Below are positions 9,450 through 17,645 of a DNA stretch of 64,000 nucleotides, in pieces. Each line of letters begins with the position of its first letter. Positions within the stretch are counted from its first letter, which is position 1. Position numbers and translations under genes: made by a program. The stretch lies in assembly GCF_029201445.1 (NCBI RefSeq), contig NZ_CP102381.1:186001-250000 (forward strand). The letters run 5' to 3'. The DNA comes from Thiomicrorhabdus lithotrophica. GTDB taxonomy: Bacteria; Pseudomonadota; Gammaproteobacteria; Thiomicrospirales; Thiomicrospiraceae. The notes under the pieces were generated by a model. That model saw only the letters and a list, made by a program, of their open reading frames with translations, was not told the DNA's origin and made no database searches.

Positions 9450-11456
9450 ATGTCATTAAATAAACTCACTTTAGCACAAGTTAGCTGGACAAATGAAGCG
9501 GTTCCCAAATCGGAACAGTTTGGCGATTTTTACTTTTCGACTGACGGCGGTATGGCTGAGGTTGAACACACCTTTATTCAACCAAACAACTTGCCGCAAC
9601 GTTTTGCTGGGCTTGCGGATAAGCAGGTCTTTAGAATGGCTGAAACAGGTTTTGGTTCAGGCCTGAATTTTCTGATGACTTGTGATTTATGGTTGAACGT
9701 TGCCAATGAAACTGCACAGCTCCATTTTATCTCTTTTGAAAAATATCCTTTACATAATGACGATTTAGCCAAAGCACATTTAGCTTTACCAGGCCTGGTA
9801 ACCTTGGCCAAAACCTTACAAGAAAACTATCCAGTTCTCTTGCCTGGCTGGCATGATGTATGGCTATTTGATAATAGGGTGCGCTTAACCCTATGGTTTG
9901 GTGATGTGCTTAAAGGTTTGCCAGAGTGTGATGGGAGTGAATGTTCTAAGGTAGATGCTTGGTTTTTAGATGGGTTTGCCCCGATTAAAAACCCAGATAT
10001 GTGGCAACCAGGGCTTTATCAACAAATGGCGCGATTGAGTCACTTGCAAACCACTTTTGCAACGTTTACTGCCGCAGGAGATGTTAGGCGAGCTTTAGAG
10101 AAAATCGGTTTTACAGTGAAGAAAGCATCAGGCTTTGGTAAAAAGCGTGAGATATGCTCAGGGCAGTTAAGTCAGCAACGCCCTTATAGTTTAAAAACGC
10201 CTTGGTTTAGCCGCCCTCAGCCAGTCAATAAACGATCCAGTATCGCCATTGTGATAGGAGCAGGCCTGGCAGGGGGTGCGGTCGCTAATCAATTGGCAAA
10301 AGCAGGTTGGAAAGTACAGGTTTTAGAGGCCGAAAAAGCCATCGCTACTCAAGCTTCGGGCAATTTAGCTGGCACGGTTCACCCTTTAATTACCGCGGAT
10401 TGGAATTTACGGAGCCAATGGTATTTACAAGGTTTTGAATCGACCTTACGTACCGTTTTACCCTGGCTTCAAGAATCGCAGGCTGATAGCAAAGTATTAA
10501 TGGGGAACTTATCAGGCCTGGTTCAATTGGCAGTCACTCAAACTAGTGCTAAACGCGTGACTGAAGCGATTGAGCGTGTGGGTTTGCCTAAAAACTTTGC
10601 TCGCCTTATTACCCAGGCTCAAGCTACCGAGATAATTGGTACAGAAGCAGGCGCCTCAGGAGTGCTGTTTCCTAATGGGGGTTGGCTTTATCCTAAAGCC
10701 GTGATTGAACGTTGTTTAGAAGACGAACAGATTACGCTTTTTACTGACCAAAAGGTTAAAGATATTACTCAAATTGATGCAGAAGGACAGACAGCTTGGC
10801 AGGTCAGTACGCATCAGCAAGTCTTTAACGCCGATATAGTCGTGGTTGCAACGGGCAGTCTAGATCAACACTTGAATAAACAATTAAACCTGCCTATTCG
10901 TCCTGTAAAAGGCCAAGTGACGCACTTAACCTCAGAACAGCAAGCGTTAGAGTTAAAAATAGCGGTAACGCATGAGGGTTATTCTACGGGCTGTGGTCAA
11001 GGATTAGCGGTCACGGGTGCGACATTTGAAGCACCTGATATGAGTCAGGAATTATCACTTGAGAGTCATCAAGCAAATTTAGATATTACGAAAGTGGCGC
11101 TACCAAATTGGTTAGATGTTACGGCAGAAAAAGTCTCTGGACGAATTGCTTTTAGGCCAACCACACCTGATCATCTGCCTATTGTTGGAGCGATAGCTGA
11201 CGCAAGCTGGATGGAATCGGCTTACTTGTCTCAATCTCATACTCACGCGGTTTACCGGTATGAAAAACAGAAGTATCAAACAGGGCTGTATGTTTCGAAT
11301 GGTCATGGGCCTAGAGGTTTGATGTCAGTATTTTTAGCGGCAGAGACCCTAATGGCGGATATTTCGGGAACGGCTTTGCCCCAACCTTTATCACTTTATC
11401 ATGCAAGTCACCCAGCACGATTTGCAATTCGCCTTTGGCGCAGTGGTAAAAAGTGA
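9450..11456 (+). CDS. mnmC: Bifunctional tRNA mnm5s2U biosynthesis enzyme MnmC
   Basis: MnmC completes 5-methylaminomethyl-2-thiouridine at tRNA wobble position 34. The N-terminal methyltransferase (MnmC2, about 1-245) has E-T-G-F-G-S-G-L-N-F for S-adenosylmethionine binding and D-A-W-F-L-D-G-F-A-P. The C-terminal FAD oxidoreductase (MnmC1, about 265-668) begins with A-I-V-I-G-A-G-L-A-G-G. Length (668) matches E. coli MnmC. Three copies or near-copies of the iterated palindrome lie in frame (9788, about 10261, about 10513), coding PGLV, AGLA and SGLV. One overlaps the dinucleotide-binding glycine motif. Confidence 0.93.
   Translation: MSLNKLTLAQVSWTNEAVPKSEQFGDFYFSTDGGMAEVEHTFIQPNNLPQRFAGLADKQVFRMAETGFGSGLNFLMTCDLWLNVANETAQLHFISFEKYPLHNDDLAKAHLALPGLVTLAKTLQENYPVLLPGWHDVWLFDNRVRLTLWFGDVLKGLPECDGSECSKVDAWFLDGFAPIKNPDMWQPGLYQQMARLSHLQTTFATFTAAGDVRRALEKIGFTVKKASGFGKKREICSGQLSQQRPYSLKTPWFSRPQPVNKRSSIAIVIGAGLAGGAVANQLAKAGWKVQVLEAEKAIATQASGNLAGTVHPLITADWNLRSQWYLQGFESTLRTVLPWLQESQADSKVLMGNLSGLVQLAVTQTSAKRVTEAIERVGLPKNFARLITQAQATEIIGTEAGASGVLFPNGGWLYPKAVIERCLEDEQITLFTDQKVKDITQIDAEGQTAWQVSTHQQVFNADIVVVATGSLDQHLNKQLNLPIRPVKGQVTHLTSEQQALELKIAVTHEGYSTGCGQGLAVTGATFEAPDMSQELSLESHQANLDITKVALPNWLDVTAEKVSGRIAFRPTTPDHLPIVGAIADASWMESAYLSQSHTHAVYRYEKQKYQTGLYVSNGHGPRGLMSVFLAAETLMADISGTALPQPLSLYHASHPARFAIRLWRSGKK
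9788..9799. repeat. Iterated palindrome ACCAGGCCTGGT inside mnmC
   Basis: Exact 12-base copy coding L-P-G-L-V in frame. Near copies (CAGGCCTGG) follow in the same gene at about 10261 and 10513. Confidence 0.9.
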
Positions 11457-11559
11457 AGTAGCGCTTGCTCAAAACGCTTATTAAACAAACCGATCAAAAG
11501 ACTATGTTTGCCCTTGATTTAAGGGTGTTAAACGGTAGTTTCGTTAAAGAGAATAGCGT

Positions 11560-11590
11560 ATGATAATACGATATTATTACTTACTATAAT
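11560..11590 (+). promoter_or_regulatory. Candidate sigma70 promoter for the 11619 gene
   Basis: A perfect -10 TATAAT lies at 11585-11590. The -35 side (ATGATA, 11560-11565) is weak and 19 bp away. It lies 28 bp before the likely start codon. Confidence 0.4.
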
Positions 11591-11618
11591 TTACGTTTTT
11601 ACATAGGATGTGTTCTGG

Positions 11619-12497
11619 GTGTTATCCAGTAAAATACAAAAAGCTTTTGACCATGAATACCTAATTTTCCGCACCCTTTTAAAGGCTGTTTCGGTTATTG
11701 CTCTTCTGACTGTTTTGGTTATGCAGTCGGCCTTTAGTGAGAACTTACAAACCCAAAAAAACTTAAGTCCTGCTTGGCTAGAAGTGATAGAAAGCCTTCC
11801 TATAAATCATGGTGTCTTTAATTCAGCATTGCGTCGTTCTGTGCGTGAGAATATTACACTAGTCACCTTAAGCATGGATCACCTTCAAGATTCTCAGACT
11901 TTAACTCAGAAGCTGATTCCAAGATTAAAAGCGCTGGATAAAGCGCTGTCTAAGTATGTACGCGTTAGTGAGAGTGTGAGCCGTTTTGAACAGTTAAAAC
12001 GTTTAATGCCCGCTATATATAATATTGAAGAGCGTAAACTGATTGAGGCTTTACTCAAGAGTCAAGGCGTTCCCATTCTACGTTTAAGAAATAGTCGTTT
12101 GTTTGGCGTGTTAGATAAACGTATTTCGTCATTGGCAAACAGCATGATTTTTAACATGAAGGCATTAGTTCGAGAGCGCCGTGATTATGAATCTGATTTA
12201 TTAAAATCGATGTCTAGTTATGGCGTAACATTTTCTGCTAGACCACCTGATTTCATCTTAGATTATCAATTGGATGATGGAGAGCAAAATGAACGGGCGG
12301 AATGGGTTTTTAATGGAAAGATTACATTATTAGGAAAGTATCAGATTCCTGTTATTAAAGTCGAAGAAATCCTCATTACGAACGCGCCCACTAAAGCTCA
12401 AGCACAAAGCCGTTCAGTTGAGATTTTAGCAAAACTCATTACAATGCAACTTAAACAGTATTTAATTGAAATCTCACGTAAAAATGGTCAGCTTTAG
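11619..12497 (+). CDS. Exported protein of unknown function
   Basis: I do not recognise the family. From the GTG at 11619 the protein has about 292 residues. A basic start and a hydrophobic stretch (about 18-38, ending near Q-S-A-F-S-E-N) look like a signal peptide or anchor, so it probably acts in the periplasm. The body is charged and helical to about residue 180, then a more beta-like region with Y-Q-L-D-D-G and W-V-F-N-G-K-I-T, reminiscent of small periplasmic lipoprotein-like folds. The GTG at 11610 also opens this frame, but the AGGA site at 11605 is only 1 bp from it and 10 bp from 11619. A small membrane protein gene follows after 39 bp. Confidence 0.6.
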   Translation: MLSSKIQKAFDHEYLIFRTLLKAVSVIALLTVLVMQSAFSENLQTQKNLSPAWLEVIESLPINHGVFNSALRRSVRENITLVTLSMDHLQDSQTLTQKLIPRLKALDKALSKYVRVSESVSRFEQLKRLMPAIYNIEERKLIEALLKSQGVPILRLRNSRLFGVLDKRISSLANSMIFNMKALVRERRDYESDLLKSMSSYGVTFSARPPDFILDYQLDDGEQNERAEWVFNGKITLLGKYQIPVIKVEEILITNAPTKAQAQSRSVEILAKLITMQLKQYLIEISRKNGQL

Positions 12498-12536
12498 CGA
12501 CAGATGTTAAGTCGTGTTTATCAATAAAGGATTCGT

Positions 12537-12770
12537 ATGAATTTATTTGGAAAAATCAGTATTTTAATTTGGTTAATTGTTTTTATTGCAGCGGCCATCA
12601 TGTTTGATTGGTTTGACAGCAGAGAGTTAGCCAGTAATCTATTAGATTATTCAGAAACTGCAGTAGAAAAGCTGTCTGAAACAGGTGATCACGTGCAAGA
12701 TGCAATTGATGTGGTAAGCGAGGGTACCGAACCTGCTAGAGAAGAAGTTAGAGAGAAAGTAGCAGAGTAA
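12537..12770 (+). CDS. Small membrane-anchored protein
   Basis: A 77-residue protein with one membrane helix (about 5-25) followed by an acidic, amphipathic C-terminal half (many Glu, S-E-T and E-E-V-R-E-K-V patterns), probably cytoplasmic or periplasmic coiled coil. A good ribosome site (AAAGGA) lies 9 bp before the ATG. It follows the exported-protein gene closely and is probably cotranscribed. Function unknown. Confidence 0.6.
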   Translation: MNLFGKISILIWLIVFIAAAIMFDWFDSRELASNLLDYSETAVEKLSETGDHVQDAIDVVSEGTEPAREEVREKVAE

Positions 12771-12787
12771 TTAGGTTTAACTACCAC

Positions 12788-12817
12788 ACCCCGTGAGGGG
12801 GAATAGAGGCCTGGTAA
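12788..12817 (+). repeat. C4/G4 hairpin + AGGCCTGGTAA repeat, copy B
   Basis: CCCC-GTGA-GGGG is followed by GAATAGAGGCCTGGTAA. It is similar to the elements at 6253 and 54923, and starts 17 bp past the small membrane protein gene. Confidence 0.65.
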
Positions 12818-12854
12818 TTAAGTCAATGGAAGCTAGTTTAAGTAGATCTTTGCG

Positions 12855-13709
12855 TTACTGTTTATTAATTAAATCGCCAAAATGATTTAAACCACCATGT
12901 CTGTCACTCAACTTTATCTTGTAGCTGGGTTGTCCTAGTTCGGCTGTTTTTAGCGTTTTAAAAAGATACTCTTTCGCTAGTTTTGTTGCGTTAAGCAAAT
13001 CATTCCTTGCTGCAAGGTGCGTAGCAATCGCTGACGATAGTGTACAACCTGTTCCGTGATTGTGTTGTGTTTGAATTCTTGCTGATGACAAAGTGTGAAT
13101 GGCACCTGTTTTTGGTAGTAAAAGATAGTCATTCGCTTGTTCTTCATCGCTATGCCCGCCTTTTAACAAGCAGTTTGGCCAACCTTTTTTTTGTAGTTTT
13201 ATTAGAATCTCTCTGGTTTCACTCTGATTGCCTTGATACTTTTCTTCTGTAGACAAATCCAATAGTTTATTCAATTCAGGCAAATTGGGGGTGATGAGTG
13301 TCACGAGCGGAAAAAGTTCGTTGATTAGCTTGTTCACGACCTCTTTTTCTAAAAGCGTTTTACCGCTACTACTGACAAGAATGGGATCAAGTACCACTGG
13401 AACTGTCGGTAGGTTTTTTAATAGATTAATCACTACTTCAATCGTTTTTGCATTTACGAGCATCCCAATCTTAATCGCGCCAATCTGATAATCACTAATT
13501 AAAGATTCAAGCTGGCTTTTAACTTGTAATGCCGGCACAGCAAATACATTTTGTACGCCTTGACTGTTTTGTGCGGTCAGTGCTGTCGGCACAGTTAGAG
13601 CATAACCGCCATTAGCATGAATGGACTTTAAGTCAGCTTGAATTCCAGCCCCTGACGAACAGTCAGAACCCGCAATACTAAGAACAGTGGCTAATGGTTT
13701 CGGAGTCAT
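12855..13709 (-). CDS. thiD: Hydroxymethylpyrimidine (phosphate) kinase
   Basis: ThiD phosphorylates HMP and HMP-P in thiamine biosynthesis. The 284-residue protein shows the ribokinase-like fold: S-I-A-G-S-D-C-S-S-G-A-G-I-Q-A-D at the start (substrate binding), T-A-L-T-A-Q-N-S, I-K-I-G-M-L, V-L-D-P-I-L-V-S-S-S-G, T-P-N-L-P-E and the anion-hole/catalytic H-G-T-G-C-T-L-S-S-A near the end. No other thiamine gene is adjacent. The 150 bp upstream region shows no TPP riboswitch that I can recognise. Confidence 0.9.
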   Translation of the reverse strand: MTPKPLATVLSIAGSDCSSGAGIQADLKSIHANGGYALTVPTALTAQNSQGVQNVFAVPALQVKSQLESLISDYQIGAIKIGMLVNAKTIEVVINLLKNLPTVPVVLDPILVSSSGKTLLEKEVVNKLINELFPLVTLITPNLPELNKLLDLSTEEKYQGNQSETREILIKLQKKGWPNCLLKGGHSDEEQANDYLLLPKTGAIHTLSSARIQTQHNHGTGCTLSSAIATHLAARNDLLNATKLAKEYLFKTLKTAELGQPSYKIKLSDRHGGLNHFGDLINKQ

Positions 13710-13790
13710 AAATGAGTAAGGTATCTTTTATTAATTGTTTTATTAGAGAGGCATTATCACTTTTTAAAAAATGCGATAATAAATATTTAG

Positions 13791-13819
13791 TTGAAACACT
13801 TATAACTTGAAGACATATT
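13791..13819 (+). promoter_or_regulatory. Candidate sigma70 promoter for the 13862 gene
   Basis: TTGAAA (13791-13796), a 17-bp spacer and CATATT (13814-13819), 42 bp before the start codon. Confidence 0.4.
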
Positions 13820-13861
13820 ACATTCTCAAATTTCCAATTGAAAGAGCAAGGTTGTTAACTT

Positions 13862-14635
13862 ATGAATTCACCGACTATAAAAACGACTAGGTCGATAAAA
13901 ATTGGCTTATTAATTATTGGCGATGAAGTGCTTTCTGGTAAACGTCAGGATAAACATCTTGCACAAGCAAATAGTTTATTGCAACCGAGAGGTTTGGCTT
14001 TAAGTTGGGTGAAGATTGTCGGCGACGAACCAGAGTTTTTGGTAAAGACTTTAAAAGAGAGTTTTGCTAGCGATACCGTCGTTTTTAGTTTTGGCGGGAT
14101 TGGAGCTACACCCGATGACCGAACGCGTCAAAGTGCAGCCTTAGCACTCGATTTGCCTATTGAACGTCATCCAGAAGCCGTAGCAGAAATTGAAGCGCAG
14201 TTTGGGGAAGAAGCTTACCCACAACGTATTCACATGGCTGAGTACCCTCGGGGGGCGGACATTATTCCTAACTTTTACAATCGTGTTCCAGGTTTTTCCA
14301 TTCAAAACCACCACTTCATGCCTGGCTTTCCTATGATGGCCAAGCCCATGATGGAGTGGGTGTTAAATCAATATTATTCTGATTGTTACCAAAGTCCAAC
14401 GATAGAAAAAGGCATTAAAATTTTTAACGGGCAAGAGTCAGAATGGGTAGAGTTTATGGAAAAATTTGAAAAACAATTTCCGCAACTCCGTTTATTTAGC
14501 TTACCTAGTATTGCCGAAGATGACTCTCGTAAGATTGATTTAGGTGTAGAGGGTTTAGAGTCGGACGTATTGCAAGGCTATCAAGTAATTATTGAAGAGG
14601 CTAAACGCAGAGATTCCAATTGGCAGCCGTTATAA
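13862..14635 (+). CDS. Molybdopterin-binding domain protein (CinA-N/MoaB-like)
   Basis: The 257-residue protein starts with a MoCF-type domain: L-L-I-I-G-D-E-V-L-S-G-K at 16-27, then V-F-S-F-G-G-I-G-A-T-P-D-D-R-T, as in the N-terminal domain of CinA and in MogA/MoaB. The C-terminal about 90 residues do not match the CinA amidase. Such stand-alone proteins are often annotated as competence/damage-inducible protein A homologues or as molybdopterin-binding proteins of unknown role. It is single, divergent from thiD, and 9 kb from the molybdopterin genes. Confidence 0.75.
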   Translation: MNSPTIKTTRSIKIGLLIIGDEVLSGKRQDKHLAQANSLLQPRGLALSWVKIVGDEPEFLVKTLKESFASDTVVFSFGGIGATPDDRTRQSAALALDLPIERHPEAVAEIEAQFGEEAYPQRIHMAEYPRGADIIPNFYNRVPGFSIQNHHFMPGFPMMAKPMMEWVLNQYYSDCYQSPTIEKGIKIFNGQESEWVEFMEKFEKQFPQLRLFSLPSIAEDDSRKIDLGVEGLESDVLQGYQVIIEEAKRRDSNWQPL

Positions 14636-14713
14636 CTTAAAGCGAAAGATATAGGCCAGAAAAGTTTGTGGATTCTATTTGTGTCAACTTACAAAACAGT
14701 AAGAACCCTTAAG

Positions 14714-14744
14714 TTACGAGCTGTGTTCTTATATCTACTATAAT
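14714..14744 (+). promoter_or_regulatory. Candidate sigma70 promoter for the 14776 gene
   Basis: A perfect -10 TATAAT at 14739-14744 with only a weak -35 (TTACGA, 14714, 19 bp spacer). Confidence 0.35.
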
Positions 14745-14775
14745 GGGCGTTTTACACGTCAGTTAGCGCTAATTT

Positions 14776-15984
14776 ATGTCTTCAGATTCCATATCTTCAA
14801 ATTCCGTTTTACACACACTCTATGATGTTATTGTCATTGGAGCCGGTGCGTCTGGTTTAATGTGTTCAGCTACCGCAGGTTATCAGGGTAAACGTGTTCT
14901 GGTTATCGATCATGCCCCAAAAGCGGCGGCTAAAATTCGTATTTCTGGGGGCGGTAAATGCAACTTTACCAATCTGGATGTGTCATCTAATAACTTCATC
15001 TGTCAAAACCCGCATTTTGTAAAGTCAGCGCTATCCCGCTATCCATCATCCGCCTTTATTGAACTGGTTGAACGGCACGGTTTAGATTACGAACAACGTG
15101 ACTTAGGTAAGCTATTTTGTGCTGAACGCGCCTCAGATTTAATTCAAATTTTGCGTACTGAATGTGATTGGGCTGGTGTTGAAGTTACGGTTAAATGTAC
15201 TGTTGAACAAGTTGACTACAATAATCAACAGTATCAGTTACAGACAACTCAGGGCGATTTAACCGCGAGCAAATTGGTGATTGCTACCGGAGCATTGTCT
15301 TTTCCTAAGCTTAAAGCTAGTGGTTATGGTTACCAAATTGCCAAACAGTTTGGTTTAAATATCATTCCAACTTCACCAGGCCTGGTACCTTTAGTTTTTG
15401 ATGGCAAATGGCAAGAGCGCATTGCCTCTTTAAGTGGATTGGCTTTAGATGTAAAGGTTTCATGTGAAACACATAGTTTTGAAGAGGCGATTCTTTTTAC
15501 TCATAACGGTCTAAGTGGCCCAGGAATTTTGCAGGTTTCAAATTACTGGCAAGTGGGTAAACCGATTCAAATTGATTTGTTACCAGGCCTGGTGGTGGTT
15601 GAAGAATTACAGCGGCTTAAAAAATCAGGTGACAGCTTGGTTAAATGGTTAAATCAATTTTGGCCTAAACGATTTACCCAGACTTGGTTGGAGGTGTTTC
15701 CAATGGAAAATCAACTTTCCAATATCACCGATGAAGTCTTGCTGGACTATGCTGATAAAATCCAAAACTGGGTTCTACACCCGAGTGATACAGCAGGCTA
15801 TGACAAAGCGGAAGTGACGTTAGGGGGAGTGGATACGAATGAGGTTTCTTCTAAAACCTTTGAAGCCAAAAAACAACCTGGCCTATACTTTATTGGTGAA
15901 GTGTTAGATGTAACTGGGCATCTAGGAGGTTACAACTTCCAATGGGCGTGGGCATCTGGTGTTGCTTGTGGTCTAGCCGTATAA
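14776..15984 (+). CDS. FAD-dependent oxidoreductase, HI0933/YhiN family
   Basis: The 402-residue flavoprotein has an N-terminal dinucleotide fold (V-I-V-I-G-A-G-A-S-G-L-M) and the family signature K-I-R-I-S-G-G-G-K-C-N-F-T-N. The C-terminus carries G-L-Y-F-I-G-E-V-L-D-V-T-G-H-L-G-G-Y-N, also typical. Members are named aminoacetone oxidase family or YhiN, but their substrates are not settled. Two exact iterated palindromes lie inside (15375 and 15582), coding S-P-G-L-V and L-P-G-L-V. A small unknown gene follows after 35 bp and may share its mRNA. Confidence 0.85.
   Translation: MSSDSISSNSVLHTLYDVIVIGAGASGLMCSATAGYQGKRVLVIDHAPKAAAKIRISGGGKCNFTNLDVSSNNFICQNPHFVKSALSRYPSSAFIELVERHGLDYEQRDLGKLFCAERASDLIQILRTECDWAGVEVTVKCTVEQVDYNNQQYQLQTTQGDLTASKLVIATGALSFPKLKASGYGYQIAKQFGLNIIPTSPGLVPLVFDGKWQERIASLSGLALDVKVSCETHSFEEAILFTHNGLSGPGILQVSNYWQVGKPIQIDLLPGLVVVEELQRLKKSGDSLVKWLNQFWPKRFTQTWLEVFPMENQLSNITDEVLLDYADKIQNWVLHPSDTAGYDKAEVTLGGVDTNEVSSKTFEAKKQPGLYFIGEVLDVTGHLGGYNFQWAWASGVACGLAV
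15375..15386. repeat. Iterated palindrome ACCAGGCCTGGT (first copy in the HI0933-family gene)
   Basis: Exact copy coding S-P-G-L-V. Confidence 0.9.
15582..15593. repeat. Iterated palindrome ACCAGGCCTGGT (second copy in the HI0933-family gene)
   Basis: Exact copy coding L-P-G-L-V, 207 bp from the first, so the spacing is a whole number of codons. Confidence 0.9.
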
Positions 15985-16019
15985 TACGCTGCAAAAGTTA
16001 AAGTCGTAAAAGGTTAAGC

Positions 16020-16469
16020 ATGAACTTATTAAACTTAAATCTGGATAACAGAGATTCTTTTTCACAAATTGTGAAGACCCTGGTGCAAAAGCATAAAACC
16101 GATCCTAAAGAGATGTTTATCCACGCTTTAGAAAGTGAAGCTGACCCAGAGATGAATTATTGGATGACCATGGTTTTGGTTCAGGAATACTTTGTATCAG
16201 CACAATTGGAAGTCGCTAAAGATGCTGCGGGAGAGCCGGTAAAAGCATTACAAGCTGCGTCTTTATTGCAAAACGTGGGTGTGGTTGCCGCACTATTGGA
16301 ATTAGGTGGTTTTAAAGGGAGTGTGACTGATAGAGAGTTTCAGTTGGCAGCTCGCATCGCCTCTTCACATGAAGATCAGGCAATCTTAGGTTTATTGATG
16401 AAGTATGCTCAAGATAAAGATGTATTAGAACCCTTTATGCGAGCTTTACAGGGAACAACATTGCAATAA
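16020..16469 (+). CDS. Hypothetical cytoplasmic protein, 149 residues
   Basis: I do not recognise this family. The protein has no signal peptide or membrane segment and looks all-helical. Ala/Leu-rich helices (for example A-A-S-L-L-Q-N-V-G-V-V-A-A-L-L-E-L) suggest a small alpha-solenoid or scaffold-like fold. An AAGG site lies 9 bp before the ATG. It sits 35 bp downstream of the HI0933-family flavoprotein on the same strand. Confidence 0.6.
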   Translation: MNLLNLNLDNRDSFSQIVKTLVQKHKTDPKEMFIHALESEADPEMNYWMTMVLVQEYFVSAQLEVAKDAAGEPVKALQAASLLQNVGVVAALLELGGFKGSVTDREFQLAARIASSHEDQAILGLLMKYAQDKDVLEPFMRALQGTTLQ

Positions 16470-16722
16470 AGTTGATTATTGGGTGCCAAAATACTTTTTA
16501 GTACTTTTATTACCAAGTTTGTATTACAATTTTTTTAATAACAACATGTTACCAGGTTTAATAAATCTTAATAGTTAAAAGCTATTGACTTGGTTAAAAC
16601 AATTAATTTCATTAATTAATAAATTTCCTTTAGAATGGCTTAGAAATTAACGAATGATCTCGTTAAAACTTTAAATTAAAAAATAAACAGCACAAAATGA
16701 CTGTTTAATTGAGGAGTAGAAA

Positions 16723-17460
16723 ATGGCATTAGTAAATAAAGAAGGTCAAAACGTTCCAGCAGTTACTTTCCGTACACGTCAGAATAATGAGTGGGTAAAC
16801 GTAACGACAGATGAAATCTTTAAAGGTAAGACAGTAGCGGTATTTTCACTTCCTGGTGCATTCACTCCAACGTGTTCTTCTAGCCATTTACCTCGTTTTA
16901 ACGAGTTGGCTAGTGTGTTCAAAGAAAACGGTGTTGATGAGATTGTTTGTCTTTCTGTAAACGATACGTTTGTTATGAACGCCTGGGCTGAAGATCAAGA
17001 ATCAGATAACGTAACATTGATTCCTGATGGAAACGGAGAGTTTTCTGAAGGTATGGGTATGTTGGTTGATAAAACTGACCTAGGTTTTGGAATGCGCTCT
17101 TGGCGTTATTCTATGTTGGTAAAAGATGGTGTAATCGATAAGATGTTTATTGAGCCAGAAGTACCAGGTGACCCATTTGAAGTTTCTGATGCAGATACTA
17201 TGCTTAATTACATCAACTCAGAAGCTAAGCCACCACGTGTTGCAACAATTTTTACTAAGCCTGGTTGCCCATTCTGCGCTAAAGCTAAAGTACTGCTTGA
17301 AGCCAATGGTATTTCTTTTGAAGAAATTACAATTTCTAACCATGGTCCAAGCTCTAAAACCCTTCGTGCAGTTGCGCAGGCGGACACAGTACCTCAGGTG
17401 TTTGTTGAAGGTGAACACATTGGTGGGTGTGATGATTTAGAAGTGTTTTTATCAAAGTAA
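16723..17460 (+). CDS. Peroxiredoxin-glutaredoxin fusion (hybrid Prx5)
   Basis: This glutathione-dependent peroxidase reduces peroxides with electrons from GSH through its own glutaredoxin domain. The Prx5-like domain (1-165) has [11 protein letters not shown] with the peroxidatic Cys51. The glutaredoxin domain (about 172-245) has [10 protein letters not shown] (Cys182, Cys185), then T-V-P-Q-V-F-V-E-G and G-G-C-D-D-L. A strong GAGGAG site lies 8 bp before the ATG. The next gene is glutathione reductase, which regenerates GSH for it, though a terminator lies between. The 250 bp upstream are very AT-rich and could hold an OxyR site; I could not define one. Confidence 0.92.
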   Translation: MALVNKEGQNVPAVTFRTRQNNEWVNVTTDEIFKGKTVAVFSLPGAFTPTCSSSHLPRFNELASVFKENGVDEIVCLSVNDTFVMNAWAEDQESDNVTLIPDGNGEFSEGMGMLVDKTDLGFGMRSWRYSMLVKDGVIDKMFIEPEVPGDPFEVSDADTMLNYINSEAKPPRVATIFTKPGCPFCAKAKVLLEANGISFEEITISNHGPSSKTLRAVAQADTVPQVFVEGEHIGGCDDLEVFLSK

Positions 17461-17482
17461 TCTTTACTTAAAAGCCAACCTT

Positions 17483-17508
17483 AAAACCTATCAGGCCTGG
17501 TAGGTTTT
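17483..17508. repeat. 26-bp imperfect palindrome with CAGGCCTGG core
   Basis: AAAACCTA and TAGGTTTT flank TCAGGCCTGG, forming a long hairpin 23 bp past the stop codon of the fusion gene. It is a variant of the iterated palindrome. Confidence 0.75.
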
Positions 17509-17540
17509 AAGATAGAATAATTTGCATTATTTGCAAATAA

Positions 17541-17577
17541 AAAAGGGTTCAATTGCGTTTGGCTTGAGCCCTTTTTC
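17541..17577 (+). terminator. Terminator after the peroxiredoxin-glutaredoxin gene
   Basis: AAAAGGGTTCAA pairs with TTGAGCCCTTTT (one G-T pair), followed by further T residues. Confidence 0.75.
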
Positions 17578-17645
17578 ATTTGTAAAAAACCTTTTGTTTG
17601 AAGACGTAAACGAAAGGTTGTAGCCTGGGATGAAAAGGAACTTTA

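Noticed and set aside
13710-13861. TPP riboswitch upstream of thiD
   Set aside because: No CTGAGA-type or other conserved thi-box sequence is visible on the minus strand.
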